Below are positions 57,259 to 64,000 of a stretch of 64,000 nt of DNA, one piece after another. Position numbers and translations under genes: made by a program. The stretch lies in assembly GCF_902729355.1 (NCBI RefSeq), contig NZ_CACVCC010000010.1, positions 1 through 64,000 on the forward strand. Reading direction: 5' to 3'. The notes below the pieces were generated by a model. The model was not told where the DNA came from. It did not search any database and saw only the letters and a list, made by a program, of their open reading frames with translations. This DNA comes from Streptococcus sp. S784/96/1 (lineage in GTDB: Bacteria; Bacillota; Bacilli; Lactobacillales; Streptococcaceae). Numbering within the stretch: position 1 is the first letter of the stretch; each line of letters begins with the position of its first letter.

Positions 57259-58124
57259 GTGTTTATAGCTCCTTCTTCTTCTAATTTTTGTACCAAACTT
57301 TTAGCCTGTTCTTTCGTCTCTGCCAAAGCGATAATACAACCACCTAGACCACCACCAGACATCTTAGCACCTAGGGCGCCGTTGTCAATAGCGAAGCTGA
57401 CTAAGTGATCTGCCTCTGGACTTGATACCGAGAGTTCTTTAAGGTTAACATGTGCTTCTGACATAACAGAGCCCAATTTCATTAGGTCCTTAGATAAGAT
57501 AGCTGCTTCTGCCTTTTCCACTAAATCGCCTAACCGATGCAAATAAATAAGTGCTTTTTCTTCTAAGGCTTCTACAGCTTGAACAGCCTCCCTCGTATGT
57601 CCATGAATGCCGGTATCAGCAATAATTAAGTACGCTCCTAAATCGATTTTAATTTGTGAAAAACCAACATTTCTTATAAATTTAATCGCATGATTGCTCA
57701 GACAAGTCTTGGCATCTAGCCCACTCGGATTGGTATGTGCAATAATTTCCGCTTGATTAGCTAACATCTCCAAGACGCTCATGCTCAGAGGTTGATCAAA
57801 ATAATCAAAAACCGCACGAATTGCTGCAATGGCAACAGCTGCTGAAGACCCCATGCCACGACGCTCTGGCACCATTGACTCAATCTCATAGGTGATTGGC
57901 TCATCCTTAATCCCAAGATACCGAAGGGCAGCAAAAATAGCTGTCACAAGCGGATCTGTGGCATCAAATAAAAGACGTTTGTCGGCTGGTTTAATCCGAC
58001 AGGTCACTTCAATATTTTTCAAGGGTAAGGCAATTGCTGGGTAGCCATAGACAACTGCATGTTCACCCATCAAAATAATTTTACTGTGAGCCTTACCGAC
58101 TCCAATTTTACTTTGTTTTATCAT
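57240..58124 (-). CDS. mvaK1: Mevalonate kinase
   Basis: 294 residues. GHMP kinase with GKAHSKIILMGEHAVVYGYP at the start, VPERRGMGSSAAVAIAAIRA as the phosphate loop and GALGAKMSGGGLGGCIIAL near the end. First gene of the mevalonate operon. No SD precedes the ATG; TAAAAT ends six bases upstream, so the transcript may be leaderless. Confidence 0.96.
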   Translation of the reverse strand: MIKQSKIGVGKAHSKIILMGEHAVVYGYPAIALPLKNIEVTCRIKPADKRLLFDATDPLVTAIFAALRYLGIKDEPITYEIESMVPERRGMGSSAAVAIAAIRAVFDYFDQPLSMSVLEMLANQAEIIAHTNPSGLDAKTCLSNHAIKFIRNVGFSQIKIDLGAYLIIADTGIHGHTREAVQAVEALEEKALIYLHRLGDLVEKAEAAILSKDLMKLGSVMSEAHVNLKELSVSSPEADHLVSFAIDNGALGAKMSGGGLGGCIIALAETKEQAKSLVQKLEEEGAINTWIESL

Positions 58125-58130
58125 ACTACT

Positions 58131-58136
58131 ATTTTA
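58131..58136 (-). promoter_or_regulatory. -10 element six bases ahead of mvaK1
   Basis: TAAAAT on the minus strand, preceded by GGGG, with no good -35 at 17 bases. The spacing to the ATG would put the transcript start at or next to the start codon. Confidence 0.35.
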
Positions 58137-58194
58137 CCCCAAAACTGCCATTAAGGCGACAAAAAACTATTGCTTCAGACACCTTTAGGCAAGG

Positions 58195-58218
58195 AAAAAC
58201 CACTCGACTGAGTGGTTT
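58195..58218 (-). terminator. Terminator of the M3 peptidase gene
   Basis: AAACCACTC, loop GACT, GAGTGGTTT, with a T run on the minus strand. Confidence 0.88.
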
Positions 58219-58223
58219 CATTC

Positions 58224-59921
58224 TTAAAATTGGCTATCATCAACAGCGTCCAACCAAGCTTTCGTTGCATTAAGTGTTTCTTCAAGCGCACCTTCTTGGA
58301 ACGGTGATTTGATTCTTGCTGATTCAACCACTTGTAGGAAGGATTGCGTTCCTCCAATTTTACAGATACGCATGTAATCTTCCCAGGCTGTTTCATCATA
58401 ATCAATCTGCGTGCGTTTCCAGAATTGAAGGGCACAGACTTGAGCTAAAGTGTAGTCAATATAATAGAATGGTGACGCAAAAATGTGTCCCTGACGGTAC
58501 CAAAAAATACCACGGTCTAACGCCTCTGATTCTGAGTAATCTTTTGAAGGGAGGTACATTTTTTCCAAACGACGCCAAGTGGCTTTACGCTCTGCTGGTG
58601 TCATCTTAGGGTTTTCATAAACTTCATGTTGGAAATGGTCAACGAGAACACCATAAGGTAAGAAGAGAAGAGCACCTGATAAGTGACTAAACTTGTACTT
58701 CTCTGTTTGTTCCTTGAAGAACAAATCCATCCAAGGCCATGTCATGAACTCCATAGACATTGAGTGAATTTCACAAGTTTCATACGTTGGCCAAATTGCC
58801 TCTGGTGTTTCTACCCAACGTGAATTGTAAACTTGGAAAGCATGTCCTGCTTCATGGGTCAAGACATCAACATCCCCACGAGTGCCATTAAAGTTAGAGA
58901 AGATAAATGGTGCTTTATAGTCTGGCAAGTAAGTACAGTAGCCACCTGTATCTTTCCCCTCTTTAGCCACCAAGTCTAACAACTCATTTTCAACCATGAA
59001 ATCAAAGAATTCTCCCGTTTCTGGTGAGAGTTCACGGTACATTTTTTGAGCTTGCTCCACAAGAAACTCTGGTTTGCCTTGAGGCGTTGCATTACCATCA
59101 AGGTACTCTAGACCTAAATCATAGTGTTTCAGTTCTTCAACACCGATACGTTTCGCTTGACGTGCACGAAGCTCATCCACAATTGGAACCACATGTTTCA
59201 AGATTTCTTGGCGGTAAGTATTGACCATCTCACGATTATAGTCAAAACGGTTCATGCTCTTATAGCCATACTCCACATAATCTTTAAAGCCTAGAGTCTT
59301 CGCAATCTCATGACGCACTTTGACCAATTCATCATACACGGTATCGAAAGCTTCCTCGTTATCTTCAAAGAAGGCAGTAACCGTATCATTAGCCTCTTTA
59401 CGAGTTTCTCGATCTAGCGTTTGTCCAAATGGTCCCATTTGAGAGAGGTTATAAGTTTCCCCACGGAATTCCATTTGTGCCGTGGCCATCAAATTATTGT
59501 ATCGGTCAACCAATTCATTTTCCTTTTGGAACAATGGAATCGCTTCAGAAGAGAAGGTTGCCAGCTTGTTTTCCGCTAACAGGAAGAAGGTTTCTGGTAA
59601 GAAACGTGATAGATCCTCACGGAAGGGACTCTCTAACAAGACACGGTAGTAATTGGTGGTCAGCTCTTCAAAAAGCGGCGAATACTCATTCCAAAAAGCT
59701 GTTTCCTCATTATAAAAGGCATCAGTCATGTCAATGGAATGGCGAATGCTCCAAAGTGTTGCCTGAGTGTCAATCGAAAAATTGATGGCTGTAATTTCTT
59801 TGGCAACTCTAACGGCTTCTTCTCCAGTTTGAGCATCTGCTAATTGCTGTGTTAAATCTGTTAATTGAACTTTCAACGCCTCATAATCTGGACGAACATA
59901 TTTGTAATCTTTAAACGACAT
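58224..59921 (-). CDS. M3-family oligoendopeptidase
   Basis: 565 residues from ATG 59921 (MSFKDYKYVRPD), the second of two tandem ATGs, five bases from GAGG; upstream in-frame ATGs lack an SD. Zinc motif H-E-A-G-H near residue 356 (LTHEAGHAFQVY). Oligoendopeptidase of the PepF/thimet class, cytosolic, cutting short peptides. The length is nearer to the shorter M3 subgroup than to classic PepF (about 600). Monocistronic. Confidence 0.93.
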   Translation of the reverse strand: MSFKDYKYVRPDYEALKVQLTDLTQQLADAQTGEEAVRVAKEITAINFSIDTQATLWSIRHSIDMTDAFYNEETAFWNEYSPLFEELTTNYYRVLLESPFREDLSRFLPETFFLLAENKLATFSSEAIPLFQKENELVDRYNNLMATAQMEFRGETYNLSQMGPFGQTLDRETRKEANDTVTAFFEDNEEAFDTVYDELVKVRHEIAKTLGFKDYVEYGYKSMNRFDYNREMVNTYRQEILKHVVPIVDELRARQAKRIGVEELKHYDLGLEYLDGNATPQGKPEFLVEQAQKMYRELSPETGEFFDFMVENELLDLVAKEGKDTGGYCTYLPDYKAPFIFSNFNGTRGDVDVLTHEAGHAFQVYNSRWVETPEAIWPTYETCEIHSMSMEFMTWPWMDLFFKEQTEKYKFSHLSGALLFLPYGVLVDHFQHEVYENPKMTPAERKATWRRLEKMYLPSKDYSESEALDRGIFWYRQGHIFASPFYYIDYTLAQVCALQFWKRTQIDYDETAWEDYMRICKIGGTQSFLQVVESARIKSPFQEGALEETLNATKAWLDAVDDSQF

Positions 59922-59993
59922 CATGTCCTCACTTTCTACATACTCAATCATAGTGCATTTATCATGTTTTTGCAAGGGTTTTCTCATATCAAA

Positions 59994-60020
59994 TCAAAAC
60001 GAGAGGTCGCCCCTCTCGTT
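59994..60020 (-). terminator. pckA terminator
   Basis: AACGAGAGG, loop TCGC, then CCTCTCGTT with one extra C, followed by a T-rich tract on the minus strand. Confidence 0.8.
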
Positions 60021-60027
60021 CTAGTAT

Positions 60028-61668
60028 CTAGTTCAAATCGTTGAAAACTGCTTCCATGTGGAGAATAGCTTCCGCTGGAAGTGGATTTTCTTGGTTATCA
60101 TGGTTAAAGTTAAGAAGATAATTGAGACGAATTTGCATACGGTCACGGAGAAGTTGACGATAAGCATCATCAAAATCAGGAACTTCAAAACCTTCAACGT
60201 CTAGGTAATCAAAGCCACGAACATCGCCGAACTCTTTGAATTCACCCGTACCATCAACAACGCTCTCAATAATACCAAGAGTCACTTCTTTTGGAATTTT
60301 CTTACCCATATAAGAGCCAGTGTTAATCACATAGCATTGTACACCAGATTCAAAAAGTGATTGGAATTTCTTATAATCTTCAACCAATGGATACACACGG
60401 AATGGGTTAGCGTAAGGCTCAATGATGAGACTGTTGAGGCTGTCAGAAGTATTTTCAGCACTCGAACGCATGGTGGTCAAGGTACAACCCATGGTTGCTG
60501 CCATAACAGGATCAGATAAACGAACCAATGGTGGTAGCGAATCATCTTTCATAATCCAGAAGATTGATTGAATTGGATCATCAATACGGTCAACACGGTT
60601 TGGTGTCGAATAACGTGATTTCACTGTACGACCATTTCCATTTCGCACATCTTCCGTTACAAGGCGGAGCTTACCTTCTTTATCAAGAGCTACACCACAG
60701 TTTTGAACAGTCACAAAGTAATCTTGTTCTTTATGTCCAGCGGGATAGTCACTAGTCTTATCAAAGTAAGATGGTTCTAAAGCAATTGATGAGCCATCTT
60801 TTTGAGAAATGATGAAGGCATCATCGTGAAGAACATTAATCTCGTACTTGCCATCATGTTTCGCATGAGTGAGGGTAGATTTACCAGAACCTGATAGACC
60901 AAAGAATGAAGCAACGTAAGGATCTTGTCCTTTTTTCTTGAAGATTTTAAGACCGCCGTGACAAGAAACATAATTATTACGGGCCGCTGTTCCCCAAGCA
61001 AGGGTCAAAGTTGATTTTTTCAATTCACCGAAATAGTGCATCCCAAGAATAACGGCACAGTTATGGTTAGTATCAAAGTAAGCTAGCCCATCAGGATAAT
61101 CTGGGTGTGACCACTCTGGATCTGAGAAGATATAAATATCAGTTTCTTCATAGCGTGGAGAGTTCTTCAAGCGTGCCAAGTAGTCTGCATTCATGATCTG
61201 GAAGTTCATCAACCATGAATAAAGGTTGTTGATATCATCTTCTGGCACCATGAGGTGGGCACGAAGCATGAACGCCTCATCAAGACCTACAATAGCATCC
61301 GCTTTATAATACTGTCTATGACGACTTTCAAAAATAGCATCACGGACAATTGGTAACAATTTCGCATCTTCCTGTGGGTTATTCCCATAGATGCGACGTG
61401 CTTTTGCAGTACGACCAACAATTGCTCCGCCATTTGCCAATAACACTTTCGCATCATCTGGAAGACCCAGTTCTTTAGTATGAGCAACCGGCATATCAAG
61501 CACAATAGTATTTGGTGCTTTCAAAGCTAACTGGTAAGCCTCAACTAACGTTTTGATTGGCTTCACATGATTTTCATAAAAAGCAGTCTCAACTGTTGTT
61601 TTCAAAGCTGAAAAGTAAGGTGTGTCCTTACGCATAACTTCTTCTGCAAAATGCTGACGTGTAACCAT
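60028..61668 (-). CDS. pckA: Phosphoenolpyruvate carboxykinase (ATP)
   Basis: 546 residues. P-loop FFGLSGSGKSTLTH near residue 250; LHDDAFII (metal site) follows. GGAIVGRTAKARRIYG and NCAVILGMHYFGELKKSTLT are other family segments. It interconverts oxaloacetate/ATP and PEP/CO2. Many streptococci have no pckA; the rumen species S. bovis is one reported to have it. Two cre-like sites flank its -10, consistent with glucose repression. Monocistronic. Confidence 0.95.
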   Translation of the reverse strand: MVTRQHFAEEVMRKDTPYFSALKTTVETAFYENHVKPIKTLVEAYQLALKAPNTIVLDMPVAHTKELGLPDDAKVLLANGGAIVGRTAKARRIYGNNPQEDAKLLPIVRDAIFESRHRQYYKADAIVGLDEAFMLRAHLMVPEDDINNLYSWLMNFQIMNADYLARLKNSPRYEETDIYIFSDPEWSHPDYPDGLAYFDTNHNCAVILGMHYFGELKKSTLTLAWGTAARNNYVSCHGGLKIFKKKGQDPYVASFFGLSGSGKSTLTHAKHDGKYEINVLHDDAFIISQKDGSSIALEPSYFDKTSDYPAGHKEQDYFVTVQNCGVALDKEGKLRLVTEDVRNGNGRTVKSRYSTPNRVDRIDDPIQSIFWIMKDDSLPPLVRLSDPVMAATMGCTLTTMRSSAENTSDSLNSLIIEPYANPFRVYPLVEDYKKFQSLFESGVQCYVINTGSYMGKKIPKEVTLGIIESVVDGTGEFKEFGDVRGFDYLDVEGFEVPDFDDAYRQLLRDRMQIRLNYLLNFNHDNQENPLPAEAILHMEAVFNDLN

Positions 61669-61686
61669 AGGGTTTCCTCCTGAAAT

Positions 61687-61740
61687 TGTAATCGTTTTCT
61701 TTAATGCCAGTATACTACTTTTTTCGAGAAAGCGCTACCA
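61687..61740 (-). promoter_or_regulatory. pckA promoter region with two cre-like sites
   Basis: -10 TATACT at 61714-61709 (minus strand), weak -35. cre-like 14-mers at 61687-61700 (TGTAATCGTTTTCT) and 61727-61740 (AGAAAGCGCTACCA), each two mismatches from TGWAARCGYTWWCA. Confidence 0.55.
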
Positions 61741-61786
61741 TTTTTGGTGAAAAATTTGATTTTCTTGAAAATTATTCTGTCTAACA

Positions 61787-62161
61787 TCATTCGACTTCAT
61801 TACTGGAGTGAATTGTTACACCCTTTCCATTATAAAAAGAATCATAAAATTCTTGATATTCAGCAACTTTTTCAGCTGAGAATAAATCAGTATCAATAAC
61901 CTTTACAATTTCCCGAAATCCAATAACTGCATTAGGCTCATCTTTCTGTCCCAAGAAAACAGCATCGTCTTCAATATAAAATGTAATATTACTCCAGTCA
62001 TCTGTTTCAAGAGCTTCAAAAATGATTTCTTTCCCTTTAAAAACTTTCCACACCTCTCTGGCAATCTCTCGAAAGCCTTGTTTATCAGTTACGATATCTT
62101 CAAGCGTGAGTTTTTGTCCTTTTTCAGTTAAGTAGAGATAATGATTGACTCCTTTTGTCAC
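61787..62161 (-). CDS. Conserved-looking protein of unknown function
   Basis: 124 residues, starting at GTG (62161). Acidic, no signal or membrane segment. Contains GFREIAREVWKVFKGKEIIF and YIEDDAVFLGQKDEPNAV. I do not recognise a family. The GTG lies three bases after the stop of the upstream frameshifted gene, so it probably relied on translational coupling. Confidence 0.6.
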   Translation of the reverse strand: MTKGVNHYLYLTEKGQKLTLEDIVTDKQGFREIAREVWKVFKGKEIIFEALETDDWSNITFYIEDDAVFLGQKDEPNAVIGFREIVKVIDTDLFSAEKVAEYQEFYDSFYNGKGVTIHSSNEVE

Positions 62162-62164
62162 ATA

Positions 62165-62519
62165 TTAATCTGACAAGATACCTGGTTGATAACGTTGAAT
62201 AGCGACACGGTAAGCCTTGTCACCAATCAAAGGATTAGCCAGTTTTTCTGGATAAATAATTGTAGCCAATTTGACTATTTCTTTCATTTTCGACAACTTC
62301 GGTAATGGCTTTGCCAAGTTTTGAAGTGATTACCTTAGGCATTGCGAAAAGGAGATTGCCTGAACCTTCTATGATCAGTTCCTTGTCAAAATCTACAATG
62401 GCCACTTCTAAGTAAGTTTTAAAGCGCTTCTCTTTTTTAATACTACTCCAGTAAAAGACACCGACTCCTAGCACAACTAGCAACATCAGAGAAACAATAA
62501 ATTTCCAGCGTTTAAACAT
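62165..62519 (-). pseudogene. Frameshifted small membrane-anchored protein
   Basis: From ATG 62519 (MFKRWKFIVSLMLL, with AAAGGATG upstream) the frame has one membrane segment (about 6-24), then continues to EVVENERNSQIG and stops at 62235. In another frame, starting from the same region (about 62300), KEIVKLATIIYPEKLANPLI and 20 more codons run on to TAA at 62165. That continuation has clear coding character and ends three bases before the next gene. A single indel near the GAAAATGAAAGAAATAG stretch explains it. Family unknown. Confidence 0.65.
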
Positions 62520-62572
62520 AACATCACATCCTTTCAAGATGTTTATATCACTTTGGAATGCGTTTACAAAAA

Positions 62573-62596
62573 CAAAAAGACTACTTTCGTAGCCTC
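62573..62596 (-). terminator. Terminator of the polysaccharide deacetylase gene
   Basis: GACTAC, loop TTTC, GTAGCC extended by A/T pairs; T run on the minus strand. Confidence 0.75.
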
Positions 62597-62599
62597 TTA

Positions 62600-64000
62600 C
62601 TATACACCATATAATTCACTCAGAGTTACAAATTGGTAACCTTGATTCACCAGATAATCTAAAATAGTTGGCAGAGCATCTGCTGTTGTTCCGTGGATAT
62701 CATGCATGAGGATAACAGCACCAGGCCGAACTTGACTTTGGATATTAGCTAAAATGGCTTGTGTGTTGCGATTTTTCCAATCCAAGGTGTCAACATCCCA
62801 TAAAATTTGCGGATAGCCGACCGTTGCTTGGACTGTTGCATTTGTAGCTCCATAAGGTGGTCTCATGAATTTGACCGGTTTTCCAATTGCAGCTGTAATC
62901 ACTTTCGTAGTTTCCTCCATCTGCCATTTGATGTCATTAACTGATAAGGATGGTAACGAAGGATGGCTCCAAGTGTGGTTACCTACTTCATGACCTTCAG
63001 CAACCTCTCTCTTTAAAATTGCCTCGTTACCAACTACAGAGTTTCCAAGAACAAAAAATGTAGCTTTAGCATTATACTGCTTTAAGGTATCTAAAATACG
63101 AGTTGTGCTAGATGGATTTGGCCCATCGTCAAAAGTTAAGGCAACGACTTTACCGGGGAGAACCACTTGTGGATGACCTTGTGCCATAGCAAGCGCTCTT
63201 TCTTTTTCTAAACGTGCTTTTTCCTCTTGATATGTACGATAAGCGTTTAAAGCATCACCTTGAAGATATTTAGAATCAAGGTGATCGTATAATTCTTTTA
63301 GAGGAAGATAGCAGACTTCGGTACCAGATATTTTTTGTGGCAAATGAATATCTAAAGCATCTGATTTTGGAACAAAAGAGAGTGTTTTCAAATCAATATT
63401 TTTAAGTTCTCCCAATTGAGTTTTCGCCGTCTCATCTAGTTTACCTTCATCAGAGAGTTGCTTTTCCATAAAACCAACCCATTTGTTAATGAAAAATGCT
63501 GTGTCAGAAACAAGGTCAGTTATTAGAAAAAGTTGACCATCCTCTTTAACATAAAGTTCCTTACCTTCTATCGTTTTTTTTAAGGTTACTTCTTTAGGAT
63601 TATTAGCATACTCACGACTTTGAAGTTTATACTGTGCTACAGTTGCAAGTTCTGAAGGACTAACTTTACTATCCACAAAAGCGAGTTGCTTAATTTTAGA
63701 AGATTTCTCAGAGGAACTGCCATAGTACTCAGCAATGAGAGCTTGCATTTCTTGAGTAACAGCAGGTAGTGGTTCTTTATCTTTACCAATAGGATATGCT
63801 GCTAATACATAGGTTTGGTCAATCATCCCAGCTTGAATAGAAACTTTTTGATTTGCTGTCATGGCTTTTTCTTCCTGTGAAATGACTGTTGCAATCCGCT
63901 CTTTTTCCCACTCTTTTACCTTTTGCTGATACACCTGATAACCTATAATTACAATAACTAAAACTAGTAATACATTTACAACTCGTAGGATTTTAACCCA
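62600..64000 (-). CDS. pgdA: Peptidoglycan/polysaccharide deacetylase (N-terminus beyond window)
   Basis: The frame stays open to the right edge; the visible N-terminus (WVKILRVVNVLLVLVIVIIG) is a membrane anchor, so the true start lies beyond 64000 and the GTG at 63934 is not needed. A region of about 260 residues precedes the C-terminal NodB domain, with VVALTFDDGPNPSS (motif 1), GNHTWSHPSLPS (motif 2, zinc), MRPPYGATN (3), LWDVDTLDW (4) and VILMHDIHG (5). All catalytic and metal residues are present. It deacetylates GlcNAc residues, giving lysozyme resistance in other streptococci. Architecture matches PgdA. Confidence 0.9.
   Translation of the reverse strand, partial: WVKILRVVNVLLVLVIVIIGYQVYQQKVKEWEKERIATVISQEEKAMTANQKVSIQAGMIDQTYVLAAYPIGKDKEPLPAVTQEMQALIAEYYGSSSEKSSKIKQLAFVDSKVSPSELATVAQYKLQSREYANNPKEVTLKKTIEGKELYVKEDGQLFLITDLVSDTAFFINKWVGFMEKQLSDEGKLDETAKTQLGELKNIDLKTLSFVPKSDALDIHLPQKISGTEVCYLPLKELYDHLDSKYLQGDALNAYRTYQEEKARLEKERALAMAQGHPQVVLPGKVVALTFDDGPNPSSTTRILDTLKQYNAKATFFVLGNSVVGNEAILKREVAEGHEVGNHTWSHPSLPSLSVNDIKWQMEETTKVITAAIGKPVKFMRPPYGATNATVQATVGYPQILWDVDTLDWKNRNTQAILANIQSQVRPGAVILMHDIHGTTADALPTILDYLVNQGYQFVTLSELYGV

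Overview
This window is a low-GC Gram-positive chromosome segment from a Streptococcus. The evidence is two LPXTG-anchored surface proteins (a C5a-peptidase/lactocepin-type protease and a FruA-type fructanase), a KxYKxGKxW signal peptide, an Rgg regulator, a murB-potABCD cluster, a complete streptococcal-type mevalonate operon, a folT gene behind a tetrahydrofolate riboswitch and a PyrR attenuator. A leuABCD operon, an ATP-dependent PEP carboxykinase and a lev/fru locus argue against S. pyogenes. I cannot fix the species. Nearly all genes run on the minus strand; the plus-strand exceptions are a DUF308 gene, folT, a DUF6688-like membrane gene, an XRE regulator and an IS30 transposase.

Layout. 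0-10 kb: start of an IS3-type orfA at the left edge, gdhA, gloA, a DUF308 gene with a promoter overlapping that of gloA, a glycosyltransferase remnant, then the 1666-residue surface protease with about 790 bp of gene-free DNA upstream that holds a cluster of CovR-like ATTARA boxes. 9-15 kb: hemolysin-III family protein, DUF1836 regulator, an MFS transporter whose Shine-Dalgarno lies in a perfect hairpin, an rgg gene cut by an in-frame TAG, an ABC-F ATPase and a GNAT. 15-18 kb: riboswitch-folT, then pyrF - pyrophosphatase-like gene - pyrE behind a PyrR attenuator. 18-27 kb: a decayed membrane gene, smc, rnc, folD, a possibly leaderless membrane gene, a frameshifted XRE/TPR regulator, NUDIX and a YrdC-like gene. 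27-32 kb: leuA-leuB-DUF1294-leuC-leuD behind a ribosome-mediated attenuator with a Leu-rich leader peptide. 32-39 kb: murB-potABCD and an IS30 element.

39-52 kb is a fructan-use locus in three transcription units: levDEFG plus a small membrane gene (mannose-family PTS); a HAD phosphatase with a four-component sensor set (two extracellular sugar-binding proteins, histidine kinase, NarL-type regulator); and fruA. All three have copies or half-copies of one motif (TGACATYTGT) upstream, and cre-like sites lie at the levD and fruA promoters. The picture is secreted FruA releasing fructose, the PTS importing it, the sensors inducing both and CcpA repressing both. It resembles the S. mutans lev/fru system with a different gene order.

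52-64 kb: folC, rpsU, the mevalonate operon mvaK1-mvaD-mvaK2-GNAT-fni, an M3 oligoendopeptidase, pckA with two cre-like sites, two small unknown genes (one frameshifted) and a polysaccharide deacetylase running off the right edge. I saw no tRNA, rRNA, CRISPR array or prophage. I found no clearly undescribed multi-gene system. The best leads are the lev/fru operator motif, the leu leader, the hairpin controls, and odd genes placed inside biosynthetic operons (pyrophosphatase-like in pyr, DUF1294 in leu, GNAT in mva).
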